A DNA stretch of 64,000 nt from Hyphomicrobiales bacterium (GCA_900470965.1 UCCS01000045.1:27789-91788), one strand, 5' to 3'. Shown: positions 19,406-30,366, counted from the first letter of the stretch. Numbers and translations: made by a program. The notes: generated by a model from the letters alone, not told the origin.

Positions 19406-19436
19406 TTCAGCACCCGACACGATGCCGAGTGCTGAA
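19406..19436 (-). promoter_or_regulatory. Hairpin in the leader of the DUF2852 gene
   Basis: Inverted repeat of 8 bp (19406-19413 with 19429-19436) separated by 15 bases, ending 18 bases before the DUF2852 ATG on the minus strand. No T-tract follows on the minus strand, so it is not a terminator. A translational-control role is only a guess. Confidence 0.4.
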
Positions 19437-19532
19437 AAAACAGATGGTTACCACTGAACCGGCCTTCAAGACGATTTAAGGTTAAATCGAACAAGACCTT
19501 GAATCAATGGCATTAAATCAGCGTTTTCTAAC

Positions 19533-20807
19533 TCACGCCGATTTGCCGCCCTTGATGACGCGCTGGACCGGTGGCTTCTTGGCGCGAGAATGCTGGCGCG
19601 TGAAGCTGACGATGCGGGGCGCGATCTCGCGGCGGAAGCGGGAACCGTTGAAGACGCCATAGTGGCCGACATCCGGCTGCAGGTAATGCATGCGCATGTG
19701 CTCAGGGATGTTTACGCAGATGGTCTGGGCTGCATGCGTCTGGCCGACACCGGAGATATCGTCGTTCTCGCCTTCTACGGTGAGCAAGGCCACGTTGCGG
19801 ATGGCCGAGGGATCAACGCGCTTGCCGCGATGCATCAACTCGCCTTTTGGCAGCGCATGCTTCATGAAGACCTGATCGACGGTCTGCAGATAAAATTCCG
19901 CAGTGAGGTCCATGACGGCGAGATATTCGTCGTAGAAATCGCGGTGCTTTTCCGGTTCGCCGTCGTTCTTCACCAGATGCATGAAGAATTCTTTGTGGGC
20001 GATCAGATGCCGGTCGAGGTTCATCGACATGAAGCCGGAAAGCTGCAGGAAGCCCGGATAGACAGATCGCATGAAGCCCGGCTGTGGCCAGGGCACGTTC
20101 ATGACGACATTATCGGCAAACCATTCGAGCGGCCGTTCCTTGGCAAGATTGTTGACGGCTGTCGGATTAATGCGGGTATCGATCGGACCGCCCATCAGTG
20201 TCATGGACGACGGCGCGAGCGGATCCTTGGCCTCTTCCATGATTGCGGCCGCGGCCAGCACCGGCACGGAGGGCTGACAGACCGCGACAACATGGGTGTC
20301 ATGGCCGAGGAAATGCAGCATCTCGATGACGTAGTCGATATAATCGGAAAGGTCGAAGGTGCCTTCGGTCATCGGCACCATACGTGCATCGATCCAGTCC
20401 GTGATGTAGATATCGGCGCTGGGCAGAAGGGCCTCGACGGTGCCGCGTAGCAGCGTCGCATAATGGCCGGACATCGGCGCGACGATGAGGATGCGCGGGT
20501 CGCCGCTGTGGCCAGCCGGAACATCGCGAGAGAAATGCAGGAGACTGCAGAAGGAGCGCGCCCAGACGACTTCCTCGCGCACGGAAACCTTCTTGCCGTC
20601 GATGACGGTCTCATTGAGCCCGAATTCCGGCTTGCCGTAACGGCGCGTCGTGCGCTCGAACATTTCGAGACTGGCCGAAATGGTGCGCCCCAGCGGGGTC
20701 TGTGAGAAGGGGTTCAGCGGATTGGAATAGGCAAAACGCATGATATCTGCTGCAGCGCGGAAAGGAGCCAACGCTGCATGGTTCAATTCATAAAGCTGGT
20801 AGAACAT
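19533..20807 (-). CDS. phaZ: Intracellular polyhydroxybutyrate depolymerase
   Basis: A 424-residue alpha/beta-hydrolase of the intracellular PhaZ family, which mobilizes stored PHB granules. The nucleophile elbow reads VVAVCQPSVP with Cys177 where most esterases have serine, as in native-granule PhaZ enzymes. Later family blocks include MGGPIDTRINPT, GFMSMNLDRH and the C-terminal histidine region VGHYGVFNGSRFR. I prefer ATG 20807 over GTG 20819 because AGGTGG lies 8 bases before the ATG. No signal peptide is present, which fits a cytosolic granule enzyme. A dyad that resembles a PhaR site lies about 100 bases upstream. Confidence 0.93.
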   Translation of the reverse strand: MFYQLYELNHAALAPFRAAADIMRFAYSNPLNPFSQTPLGRTISASLEMFERTTRRYGKPEFGLNETVIDGKKVSVREEVVWARSFCSLLHFSRDVPAGHSGDPRILIVAPMSGHYATLLRGTVEALLPSADIYITDWIDARMVPMTEGTFDLSDYIDYVIEMLHFLGHDTHVVAVCQPSVPVLAAAAIMEEAKDPLAPSSMTLMGGPIDTRINPTAVNNLAKERPLEWFADNVVMNVPWPQPGFMRSVYPGFLQLSGFMSMNLDRHLIAHKEFFMHLVKNDGEPEKHRDFYDEYLAVMDLTAEFYLQTVDQVFMKHALPKGELMHRGKRVDPSAIRNVALLTVEGENDDISGVGQTHAAQTICVNIPEHMRMHYLQPDVGHYGVFNGSRFRREIAPRIVSFTRQHSRAKKPPVQRVIKGGKSA

Positions 20808-20908
20808 GGAGGGCGCCACCTTTCTCTATCCGGCAAAGACGACGCCAATTGAAGGGCACCGGACTCTTTCCGTTAACGCTGGCACATCAACGTAGGCTAA
20901 CAGGTTTT

Positions 20909-20923
20909 TGTTGCACAGCAACA
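20909..20923. promoter_or_regulatory. Dyad upstream of phaZ, candidate PhaR operator
   Basis: TGTTGC and GCAACA arms separated by ACA. The PHB regulator PhaR/AniA is known to bind TGC-rich dyads of the form CTGC-N3-GCAG; this one has TTGC-N3-GCAA. It lies about 100 bases before the phaZ start. Confidence 0.45.
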
Positions 20924-20940
20924 TAACATTACAGTTTGAA

Positions 20941-20972
20941 AGAAAAATGCCGGAAAATTGATCTCCGGCATT
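20941..20972 (-). terminator. Intrinsic terminator of the FAH-family gene
   Basis: A 9-bp stem (20946-20954 with 20964-20972) followed on the minus strand by a T-rich run, 43 bases after the stop codon of the fumarylacetoacetate hydrolase-family gene. Confidence 0.82.
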
Positions 20973-21014
20973 ATCTTGGCGCACAAAGTTTAAGCTTTTC
21001 AGCAAGAAAAGTCG

Positions 21015-21857
21015 TTAACGGTCTGCTACGAAGAGCTGCTTCTGGGTGCCGAGGCCTTCAATACCGAGTTCGACGACGTCGCCGTCCTTCAGGTAACGCG
21101 GCGGCTTCATGCCCATACCGACACCCGGAGGCGTACCCGTCGAGATAACGTCGCCCGGATGCAGGGACATGAACTGGCTGAGATAGGACACGACGAAAGC
21201 CACGCCATAAACCATGGTTTTCGTGGAACCGTTCTGCATCGTCTGGCCGTTGACCTTGAGCCACATGCCGAGGTTCTGCGGATCGGCAACTTCGTCTTTG
21301 GTGACGAGCCAGGGGCCGATCGGTCCGAAGGTGTCGCAGGATTTACCCTTGGTCCACTGGCCCGAGCGCTCGGTCTGGAAGGCGCGCTCGGAGACGTCGT
21401 CGGAAACGCAGTAACCAGCAACGTGATCCAGCGCTTCGGCCTCGCTCACATATTTCGCGGTTTTGCCGATAACCACGCCAAGTTCGACTTCCCAGTCGGT
21501 CTTTTCAGAACCGCGCGGGATCAGCACATTGTCGTTGGGACCAACGATCGCCGAAGTCGCCTTCATGAAGATAACGGGTTCGGGCGGAACGGTTGCACCG
21601 GTTTCAGCCGCATGGTCGGAGTAGTTCAGGCCGATGCAGATAAATTTTCCGGTGCCAGCAACACAAGCACCGATGCGGCCGGGCGCCAGTTCCGGCAGGC
21701 TCTTAGGGTCAAGGGCCGCGATTTTCGCAAGACCTGCCGGCGTGATCGCCTCGCCGCCGATATCGGCCACGTGAGCGGAAAGATCACGGATCTTGCCATC
21801 GGCATCGAGCAGGGCCGGCTTTTCGCGGCCCGCTTCTCCAACGCGCATCAGCTTCAT
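21015..21857 (-). CDS. Fumarylacetoacetate hydrolase-family protein
   Basis: A 280-residue FAH-superfamily enzyme. The metal-binding glutamates are in DWEVELGVVIGK, and the family signatures FICIGLNYSDHA, VIFMKATSAIVGPND, and ISTGTPPGVGMGMKPP are present. Relatives hydrolyse or decarboxylate beta-diketo or 2-keto acids (for example 2-hydroxyhepta-diene-dioate isomerases, ureidoglycolate lyase-like enzymes, acylpyruvases), so the substrate is not predictable here. ATG 21857 is chosen because a strong GAGGAGG site precedes it; the TTG at 21872 has none. The gene is monocistronic with its own terminator. Confidence 0.92.
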   Translation of the reverse strand: MKLMRVGEAGREKPALLDADGKIRDLSAHVADIGGEAITPAGLAKIAALDPKSLPELAPGRIGACVAGTGKFICIGLNYSDHAAETGATVPPEPVIFMKATSAIVGPNDNVLIPRGSEKTDWEVELGVVIGKTAKYVSEAEALDHVAGYCVSDDVSERAFQTERSGQWTKGKSCDTFGPIGPWLVTKDEVADPQNLGMWLKVNGQTMQNGSTKTMVYGVAFVVSYLSQFMSLHPGDVISTGTPPGVGMGMKPPRYLKDGDVVELGIEGLGTQKQLFVADR

Positions 21858-21949
21858 GAATGTCCTCCTCAATGGAAAGTAGATGCGCCACCTATGAACG
21901 AATTATTCATCGGTGTCATTATGACTTGCCACGGAAGCGGTACGCCCGC

Positions 21950-22903
21950 TTAGAAAATTTCCGCCAATGATGGACCAACCGGAACAATACGCGTGGGGTT
22001 GAGGCTCTCGATCGAATAATAGCCGCGCTTGATGTGATCGAAGTTCACGGTCTCGGCAATGCCGGGCCAATCCAGCATCCGCCGGCAGAAGGACTTGAGG
22101 TTAACATAGTCAGAGAGACGCCGCAGATTGCATTTGAAGAGACCGTGATAGGCGACATCAAAACGCGCCAGCGTGACGAACAGACGGATATCGGCCTCCG
22201 TCGGATGGTCGGCAAAGAGGAAACTGCGTCCTTCAAGCTGCGGTTCTATCCAGTCGAGGCAAGCGAAAACCTCGGCAAAGGCCTCTTCATAGGCAACCTG
22301 CGTCGTTGCGAATCCGGTGCGATAAACGCCATTGTTCAAGGACGAATAGATACGCTCGTTGAAGGCATCGATTTCACCCCGTCGAGCGGCCGGATAAAGA
22401 TCGAGACTGCCGCGGGCAAGATCGCCAAAGCCGCTGTTCAGCATGCGCAGAATGTCGGAGGATTCATTGTTGACGATCGTTGCACGTTTCTTGTCCCATA
22501 GAACGGGGACCGTTGCTCGCCCGGTAAAATGGGGATCCGCTTTTGTGTAGATCTCGTGCATGTAGGTGACGCCGTTCAGCTCATCCGAAGTCGCGCCGGG
22601 ATAATCGCCAAAACGCCAGCCCTGCTTGCTGAGCGCCGGTTCGACGATCGAAACCGAGATGACGTCTTCGAGCCGCTTAAGCTTGCGGCCGACCAGCGTG
22701 CGAGAAGCCCAGGGGCAGATATAGGCGACGTAAAGATGATAGCGTCCGGCTTCCGCGGCAAAACCGCCCTCACCCGTCGGACCAGCGCTGCCGTCAGGTG
22801 TCACCCAGTTGCGGAAGCTCGATATCTGGCGGACGAAGCCACCCTTCTCATCCTTCGCCTGGACCGGCTGCCAGTCTTCGGTCCATTTCCCATTCACCAG
22901 CAT
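21950..22903 (-). CDS. Xi-class glutathione S-transferase (glutathionyl-hydroquinone reductase-like)
   Basis: A 317-residue protein of the YqjG/ECM4 type. The N-terminal thioredoxin fold carries the catalytic cysteine in YVAYICPWASRTL, and the segments ATSDELNGVTYMHEIYTKADPHFTGRATVPVLWD and FLFADHPTEADIRLFVTLARFD are typical. Such enzymes reduce glutathionylated hydroquinones with glutathione. I use ATG 22903, where the conserved family N-terminus MLVNGKWTEDW begins, rather than an extension to 23023. It is divergent from a nitroreductase gene, and a perfect palindrome lies between them. Confidence 0.9.
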   Translation of the reverse strand: MLVNGKWTEDWQPVQAKDEKGGFVRQISSFRNWVTPDGSAGPTGEGGFAAEAGRYHLYVAYICPWASRTLVGRKLKRLEDVISVSIVEPALSKQGWRFGDYPGATSDELNGVTYMHEIYTKADPHFTGRATVPVLWDKKRATIVNNESSDILRMLNSGFGDLARGSLDLYPAARRGEIDAFNERIYSSLNNGVYRTGFATTQVAYEEAFAEVFACLDWIEPQLEGRSFLFADHPTEADIRLFVTLARFDVAYHGLFKCNLRRLSDYVNLKSFCRRMLDWPGIAETVNFDHIKRGYYSIESLNPTRIVPVGPSLAEIF

Positions 22904-23037
22904 GCCGCATCCCCTGATCGATCGGATTTGACGCTGCTTTACCGGGAGTTCCTCGCGCGCGTAAGGCCAGTTTCTGGAAACAGATTGTGCACTGGCCGTG
23001 ACCAAACTTTGCTTGCCAAGCAAGCGAGCACGGAAAT

Positions 23038-23051
23038 ATCACTTAAGTGAT
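23038..23051. promoter_or_regulatory. Perfect 14-bp palindrome between divergent redox genes
   Basis: ATCACTTAAGTGAT, a perfect palindrome, lies 47 bases before the nitroreductase start and 134 bases before the GST start. Its placement in a divergent intergenic region suggests an operator; the regulator is unknown. Confidence 0.5.
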
Positions 23052-23098
23052 CTCCCGCAATGGAATCCCCCGTCCATCGCCAACTTCCGGAAGCCAGC

Positions 23099-23695
23099 AT
23101 GACCAAAGCCAATAGCCGCGAATCCGAATATCCAATCGATCCGATGTTTCTCGACCGTTGGTCGCCCCGCGCCTTTACCGGCGAGATCATCGAGGAAGCC
23201 CAGCTTCTGACGCTTCTCGACGCCGCACACTGGGCGCCGTCCTCCGCAAATATGCAGCCGTGGCGGTTCCTCTACGCCTTAAAAGGCTCCGAGCACTGGG
23301 AAGAATTCGTGAGCCTGCTCAACGAAGCCAACCAGGAATGGGCAAAGAACGCTTCAGCGCTGATCTTCGTGGTCTCGCGCAGCTTCAACGGCGCGCGCAG
23401 CGAGGGACGGTCAAGCTATACGCACTCTTTCGATGCCGGCACGGCCTGGGGCCATCTTGCCATGCAGGCCCGCATTTCCGGCTTCCATGCCCATGGCATG
23501 GGCGGCATCAAGCATGACGAGATCAAGGAAAAGCTTGAAGTCCCCGATGGTTACCGCGTTGAAGCCGGCATTGCCATCGGTCGCATCGCCGACAAGAGCA
23601 TCCTTTCCGAGCGCAACCGGGAGCGCGAATTCCCGAGCCAGCGCAAGCCGCTCTCGGAGGTCGCCTTCAACGGCCATTTCATCGGCAACGATTGA
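23099..23695 (+). CDS. Nitroreductase-family FMN oxidoreductase
   Basis: A 198-residue protein of the nitroreductase superfamily. The FMN-phosphate motif RWSPRAFTGE, the AAHWAPSSANMQPWRF helix and the C-terminal EVAIAIGR-like segment VEAGIAIGRIADK are clear. Members use NAD(P)H to reduce nitro compounds, quinones or similar electrophiles. ATG 23099 (preceded by GGAAG) is preferred to the in-frame ATG 23060, which has no ribosome site and would place the palindrome unusually close. It is divergent from the hydroquinone reductase-like GST, suggesting a shared detoxification role. Confidence 0.9.
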   Translation: MTKANSRESEYPIDPMFLDRWSPRAFTGEIIEEAQLLTLLDAAHWAPSSANMQPWRFLYALKGSEHWEEFVSLLNEANQEWAKNASALIFVVSRSFNGARSEGRSSYTHSFDAGTAWGHLAMQARISGFHAHGMGGIKHDEIKEKLEVPDGYRVEAGIAIGRIADKSILSERNREREFPSQRKPLSEVAFNGHFIGND

Positions 23696-23704
23696 TCGCA
23701 AAAT

Positions 23705-23741
23705 AAAAAGCCCCGCAAGCCTGATGGCTGCGGGGCTTTTT
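23705..23741. terminator. Bidirectional terminator between nitroreductase gene and gyrB
   Basis: A 13-bp stem (23705-23717 with 23729-23741), with A and T tracts at the two ends, lies between the convergent stop codons. Confidence 0.92.
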
Positions 23742-23757
23742 CGCGACTGATTTTTGG

Positions 23758-26241
<2,484 letters not shown>

Positions 26242-26326
26242 TCACCGGCTTTTTCAATGTCGAATATAGGTTTTTTGCAGCGAGTTCCCAATGGCAAGGC
26301 CCTAAAACAAGGCATAAATCAGGGGA

Positions 26327-26704
26327 TTATGACGCTTTTCCGTCCCCTTTGCCGTCATTTTCAAGAAGCGCCGATAACCGGGCGATATCGGCGCTGTCAA
26401 GGCTGCGAATTCGCTTGGCCAGACGATTGGCAAATTCGGTATATTCGGGCGGCAGGCCCGAGGTATCGACGACCACGCGCGGATCGGAAGAGCCGGCAAC
26501 GAGGAAGAGTTCTTCGGCCTCGTCCCAGATGATGTTGAAGTAGCCGGCGATGCGCTGCAGCAGATCGAAGCTTGGCACGCCGCGCTTTCCATGCTCGAGC
26601 GCCGAGAGATAGGCAGGCGAAACATTGAGCGCCGCCGCCATCTGTTTCTGCGTCACGCCCTTGCGGGCGCGCAGCTTGCGAACTGCTTCTGCAAACGGCG
26701 TCAC
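26327..26704 (-). CDS. XRE-family helix-turn-helix regulator
   Basis: A 125-residue protein whose N-terminal half is a Cro/CI-type helix-turn-helix (KGVTQKQMAAALNVSPAYLSALEHGKRGVPS). The C-terminal half is short and acidic and probably mediates dimerization. Its GTG start overlaps the Smr-gene stop (GTGA), so it is co-translated with the Smr protein and MltA. Target genes are unknown. Confidence 0.9.
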   Translation of the reverse strand: MTPFAEAVRKLRARKGVTQKQMAAALNVSPAYLSALEHGKRGVPSFDLLQRIAGYFNIIWDEAEELFLVAGSSDPRVVVDTSGLPPEYTEFANRLAKRIRSLDSADIARLSALLENDGKGDGKAS

Positions 26705-27270
26705 GATGTTTCCCCGGCCCGCCGCGAGAGGCGGATATAGAGGGCGCCCGCGCCACCATGATGTTGGGCCGCTGGCTCATAGGACGAAATCAGAAAACGG
26801 AATTCCGGCTTGGAGAACCAGAGCGGCACTGCGCGCTTCAAGGCGCCTTCGCTGCCCATGGAGCTGCCCTTGCCTGTGATGACGAGGACGTGCCGCATGC
26901 CGCGTTCATGCGCACGGATCAGGAAATCGAGCAGGAAGGAATGCGCTTCGCTCTGGACCATGCCGTGAAGATCGATCCGTGCTTCCAGCGCCAGTTTTCC
27001 TTTGGCGATCTTGCGCTTGACCGGCCGCTCCAGCGGATGGTGGACGCCCGAGGGCTGTTTTACAGGCGGCTGGGCTACCGGTTGCTGCGGAAGTGGCGTG
27101 GCCGTCTTCTGCTTTTCCGCCTTTTCCTGTTCGGCTGCCGCTTCGGCCTCCGCCAGGAAGGCGTCGAGCGAAGTCAGTTCATCCGTCTTGCCTGGCATGG
27201 GCCGGGTACTGCGGGCTACCCTTCCCCAGAGGATTCTCTCGTCTGAGCTGAGCTTGCGGTCCTTCGCCAT
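26701..27270 (-). CDS. Smr-domain protein
   Basis: A 189-residue protein with a disordered, Gln/Pro-rich N-terminal half and a C-terminal Smr domain: RIDLHGMVQSEAHSFLLDF and VLVITGKGSS. Stand-alone Smr proteins are nicking or RNA-cleaving endonucleases in several bacteria. A basic, proline-rich linker (residues about 55-85) precedes the domain. The ATG shares one base with the mltA stop and the stop overlaps the xre start, so the three genes form a tightly coupled unit. Confidence 0.92.
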   Translation of the reverse strand: MAKDRKLSSDERILWGRVARSTRPMPGKTDELTSLDAFLAEAEAAAEQEKAEKQKTATPLPQQPVAQPPVKQPSGVHHPLERPVKRKIAKGKLALEARIDLHGMVQSEAHSFLLDFLIRAHERGMRHVLVITGKGSSMGSEGALKRAVPLWFSKPEFRFLISSYEPAAQHHGGAGALYIRLSRRAGETS

Positions 27271-28385
27271 CAGAGGAACCTCGCTGCAGCAGCATTTGGG
27301 ATGAGAATTGCGAAATCGGCATCGTTGCGTACCGTTCCCGCCAACTCGCCTGCAGCATGGCCCGAACCGGTGAAAATGTCGCCGCGCGCGGGGCCGACAA
27401 TTGCCGAACCAGTGTCCAGCGCCAGCATCAGCCGTTGAAACGGCTTACCGGAATCGAGATGCGTCAGGCTTTCGGAGCGGATGAAGAATGGAAAACCGAA
27501 AGTATGGATCAGGCGGTCGACGGCGAGCGAACGCCCCGCAAGCAGCGGCACCTTCGCGGCGGCGATCGGTCCGGCATTCGGATTGTCCACCGGTGCGTCC
27601 CGGAAGAAAATATAGGATCGGTTATGCCAGAGGACTTCGTCGACTTGGTCCGGATGTGTGGCAAGCCATGCGCGGACCGACTGCATGGAAATTTTCGCAC
27701 GGTCGATCTCGCCACGGTCGATCAATAGCTTGCCGATCGCCGAAAATGGGTGGCCGGCTTTTGCGGCGTAGGTGATGCGGCCGATCCTGCCATCCGGATA
27801 GCGCAGACGGGCAGCGCCCTGCACGTGGACGAAGAAAAGATCGACCTTCGATTTCGCCCAGGCGATCTCAAGACCACGGCCCTCAAGATAGCCCTGATCG
27901 ATGTCGTGGCGATCCGGATAGGCATCGATCAGCCCAGCACGCAAGCGTCCAAATGCGTAGGAGCCATCAAACCGCCCGGGACGATTTTGATCATCGAGAT
28001 CGATAAGATCATCCGGGCGCCGGTAGATCGGAAAACGGAAGGTCGCATCCTGTCTGTCGGAAACTTCGATTTCGGGTTCGTAGAAGGCGGTGACGAAACC
28101 ACTGACGCCGTCGGTCCGGACAATCCGGAATGGCTGGCAGTGCTTTTCAAAAAAGCCACGCGCTTCCTTCGCCGAAGACGGACGAAAAGTCTCTGCTTCC
28201 TCCAGCAATGGAAGGAGATCGGCTGAACTCAGCCCCAGCGAACCGGTACGATAAGGTTTGGTTTCGGAAATATGCCGGCGACAGGTAGCCATGACTTCAA
28301 AAAGGCTGGAGGGATCATCATCCCTCCAGCCTTCCATTGCGTCGAAACTGACTGCCTGAAGGGCAAAGCCGGCGGCGTCAGTCAT
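27270..28385 (-). CDS. mltA: Murein lytic transglycosylase A family protein, no obvious export signal
   Basis: A 371-residue MltA-family enzyme, which cleaves peptidoglycan glycan strands to 1,6-anhydromuramyl products. The MltA barrel (GFVTAFYEPEIEVSDRQ, AWAKSKVDLFFVHVQGAARL) and the 3D domain with the catalytic aspartate (MLALDTGSAIVGPARGDIF) are intact. From ATG 28385 the N-terminus reads MTDAAGFALQAVSFDAMEGW, with no signal peptide or lipobox; the longer in-frame extension to 28487 does not supply one either. The ATG overlaps the stop of the TimA/Tim44-like gene by 8 bases. The family call is firm; the location of the protein is uncertain. Confidence 0.9.
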   Translation of the reverse strand: MTDAAGFALQAVSFDAMEGWRDDDPSSLFEVMATCRRHISETKPYRTGSLGLSSADLLPLLEEAETFRPSSAKEARGFFEKHCQPFRIVRTDGVSGFVTAFYEPEIEVSDRQDATFRFPIYRRPDDLIDLDDQNRPGRFDGSYAFGRLRAGLIDAYPDRHDIDQGYLEGRGLEIAWAKSKVDLFFVHVQGAARLRYPDGRIGRITYAAKAGHPFSAIGKLLIDRGEIDRAKISMQSVRAWLATHPDQVDEVLWHNRSYIFFRDAPVDNPNAGPIAAAKVPLLAGRSLAVDRLIHTFGFPFFIRSESLTHLDSGKPFQRLMLALDTGSAIVGPARGDIFTGSGHAAGELAGTVRNDADFAILIPNAAAARFL

Positions 28386-29082
28386 GTTCCGATTCAGTCG
28401 CGACGAGTTTCCAGTTGGGGTCGCGCGATCGCGTATCGCGAGCGAACGTCCAGAGATCGTTGACCTCCGCGACATTCTCTGCATCACCGTCGATCAGCGT
28501 GTCGTTCTTGTCGTAGGAGGCAGAGATCAGCTGACTGATGATGCGCACGGTGATCTGCGCCTCGCTGCCCTTGGTCTCGGCATGGGTGATCTCAGCCTTG
28601 TCGATGCCCACGAAAGTGGACTTCATCTTCTCGCCCTTGTTTTCGCGATCGCTGATCGCTGCGTCGAAGCCGTCATAGACTTCTCGGGAGAGGAGGTTCT
28701 TCAGCGATTTGCGGTCACCATCAGCAAAGGCCATGACGATCATCTCGTAGGCCATACGGGCGCCATTCAAGAATTCCTTCGGGTCGAAGGAGGGATCGGC
28801 TCTGTTGAGCGCGCGCAGCGATTCGTTCAGCGGCGTGCCGGCCGGTGCGAAAGCGTCGATGGCGGAAAAGCGGTCTTCCTCTTCCCCATTCACATCGCGC
28901 CGCGGCAGGGTTACGACCTTGCCGGCATCGGCGCTGTCGTTCTGCGCGGCATCCCGTGGCGTATAGAGATCACGCGGCGGCTTCTCATTTCCCGTGCGGC
29001 GTCCGAGAACGGATCGAAGCTGAAAGAAAATCAGCACCGCCGCCACCAAGAAAAATAATGTGATGAAGTCGTTTGAACTCAT
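28378..29082 (-). CDS. timA: Tim44/TimA-family inner-membrane protein
   Basis: A 234-residue protein with an N-terminal transmembrane helix (residues about 5-20, FITLFFLVAAVLIFF), a low-complexity linker, and a C-terminal Tim44-like domain (FLNGARMAYEMIVMAFADGDRKSLKNLL onward, ending in LWTFARDTRSRDPNWKLVAT). The family is the bacterial relative of the mitochondrial import motor subunit Tim44. Its bacterial role is not settled; membrane quality control and respiratory growth have been proposed. ATG 29082 is used. It heads a unit with mltA, smr and xre, and is divergent from fxsA and secB. Confidence 0.9.
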   Translation of the reverse strand: MSSNDFITLFFLVAAVLIFFQLRSVLGRRTGNEKPPRDLYTPRDAAQNDSADAGKVVTLPRRDVNGEEEDRFSAIDAFAPAGTPLNESLRALNRADPSFDPKEFLNGARMAYEMIVMAFADGDRKSLKNLLSREVYDGFDAAISDRENKGEKMKSTFVGIDKAEITHAETKGSEAQITVRIISQLISASYDKNDTLIDGDAENVAEVNDLWTFARDTRSRDPNWKLVATESEHD

Positions 29083-29208
29083 ATCCCGCCGTTCACTGTT
29101 AACATCCCTGATTTCTACCCCCATATAGTCCGGCTATACGAATGATTCAAATCATGGCTGGTATCTTCGCCAGTGCCAAGAGGAGCCCGAGCCACTCGGG
29201 GTAAAGAG

Positions 29209-29727
29209 ATGCGTTTTTCCATGCTGCCGGTTTTCGCGCTGCTTCTGCCGCTTGCCGAGATCGCTGGCTTCGTAATTGTCGGCCGCGCAATCGGACTTGC
29301 CGCGACGCTGGCGCTTGTCGTACTGGGCTTTGTCGTCGGCTCCTTCCTCTTGCGCCGGCAGGGTATTGGCATCCTGCGCCGCATGTCCGCCGAAGGGCGC
29401 AGCGGTACCGTGCCCGGGCGGGAGCTGCTCAATCCGGCGATGACTGTCATCGCCTCGCTGCTCTTCATCATCCCGGGCTTTCTGTCGGATATACTGGCGA
29501 TCCTGCTTCTTATCCCGCAGGTTCGCAATCTGCTCTGGCGGTCGATCGCAAAGCGTTTCGTTGTCGTTGGCGCGAGCGGCGACGGTTTTTCGGCTTCCTC
29601 GCGTTCGGAATTTCGAGGCCGGCCAGGCAAGCCGGGCGATTCAAAGGTGGTCGATCTCGATGAAGAGGACTATCATCGGGAACCGAACGGCAAGTCGCCC
29701 TGGTCTGGCAAACGGCTGGGAGACTGA
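29209..29727 (+). CDS. fxsA: FxsA-family membrane protein
   Basis: A 172-residue inner-membrane protein with three or four hydrophobic segments (for example LPVFALLLPLAEIAGFVIVG, LAATLALVVLGFVVGSFLL, and TVIASLLFIIPGFLSDILAI), matching the FxsA family, known in E. coli as a suppressor of phage T7 exclusion. The tail is polar. I prefer ATG 29209 (with AAAGAG upstream) over 29173. Its own function in rhizobia is unknown. It is upstream of secB and divergent from timA. Confidence 0.88.
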   Translation: MRFSMLPVFALLLPLAEIAGFVIVGRAIGLAATLALVVLGFVVGSFLLRRQGIGILRRMSAEGRSGTVPGRELLNPAMTVIASLLFIIPGFLSDILAILLLIPQVRNLLWRSIAKRFVVVGASGDGFSASSRSEFRGRPGKPGDSKVVDLDEEDYHREPNGKSPWSGKRLGD

Positions 29728-29825
29728 TATGGCGGCGCATTAACTGCGCCGGACGCCCAGGGTTGTAAGCCTATTCCCGAAATGTTAGATGGCGGCACCA
29801 TTCAATGCCCCTCGAGGAAAATCCC

Positions 29826-30308
29826 ATGGCAGACGATAACAGCAGCAACGGCGCAGCGAGCCCGACCCTTTCGATCCTTGCCCAGTACGTCAAGGATCTT
29901 TCCTTCGAAAACCCGGGCGCACCGCGCTCGCTTCAGGCCCGCGACAAGGCACCGGCGATCAACATCAATGTGAACGTCAATGCCAATCCGCTGTCCGAAA
30001 CGGATTTCGATGTCGTGCTTTCGCTGATCGCTGAAGCCAAGGAAGGCGACAAGACGGTCTTCCACACCGAGCTCGTCTATGGCGGCGTCTTCCGCGTTGC
30101 CGGCTTCCCGCAGGAGCACATGCTGCCGGTTCTCTTCATCGAGTGCCCGCGCATGCTCTTTCCGTTTGCCCGCCAGATCATTGCCGACGTCACGCGCAAT
30201 GGCGGCTTCCCGCCGCTGATGATCGACCCGATCGATTTCGCACAGATGTTCGCACAGCGCGTTTCCGAAGAACAGGCCCGCTCCAAGGTTCAGGCCGTTC
30301 CGAACTAA
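29826..30308 (+). CDS. secB: Protein-export chaperone SecB
   Basis: A 160-residue chaperone that holds precursor proteins unfolded for SecA. The conserved stretch [31 protein letters not shown] and the segment [32 protein letters not shown] identify it. ATG 29826, preceded by GAGGAAA, gives a standard length; an upstream start at 29805 lacks support. It ends in a clear terminator shared with dnaQ. The acidic C-terminal tail is typical. Confidence 0.98.
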   Translation: MADDNSSNGAASPTLSILAQYVKDLSFENPGAPRSLQARDKAPAININVNVNANPLSETDFDVVLSLIAEAKEGDKTVFHTELVYGGVFRVAGFPQEHMLPVLFIECPRMLFPFARQIIADVTRNGGFPPLMIDPIDFAQMFAQRVSEEQARSKVQAVPN

Positions 30309-30333
30309 GCCGGTTTTACAGGCTCTCGAACTC

Positions 30334-30366
30334 AAATGCCCGGGCAAACCCGGGCATTTTTATTTT
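30334..30366. terminator. Bidirectional terminator between secB and dnaQ
   Basis: An 11-bp stem (30334-30344 with 30349-30359) and a following T run; dnaQ ends at 30366 from the other side. Confidence 0.88.
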
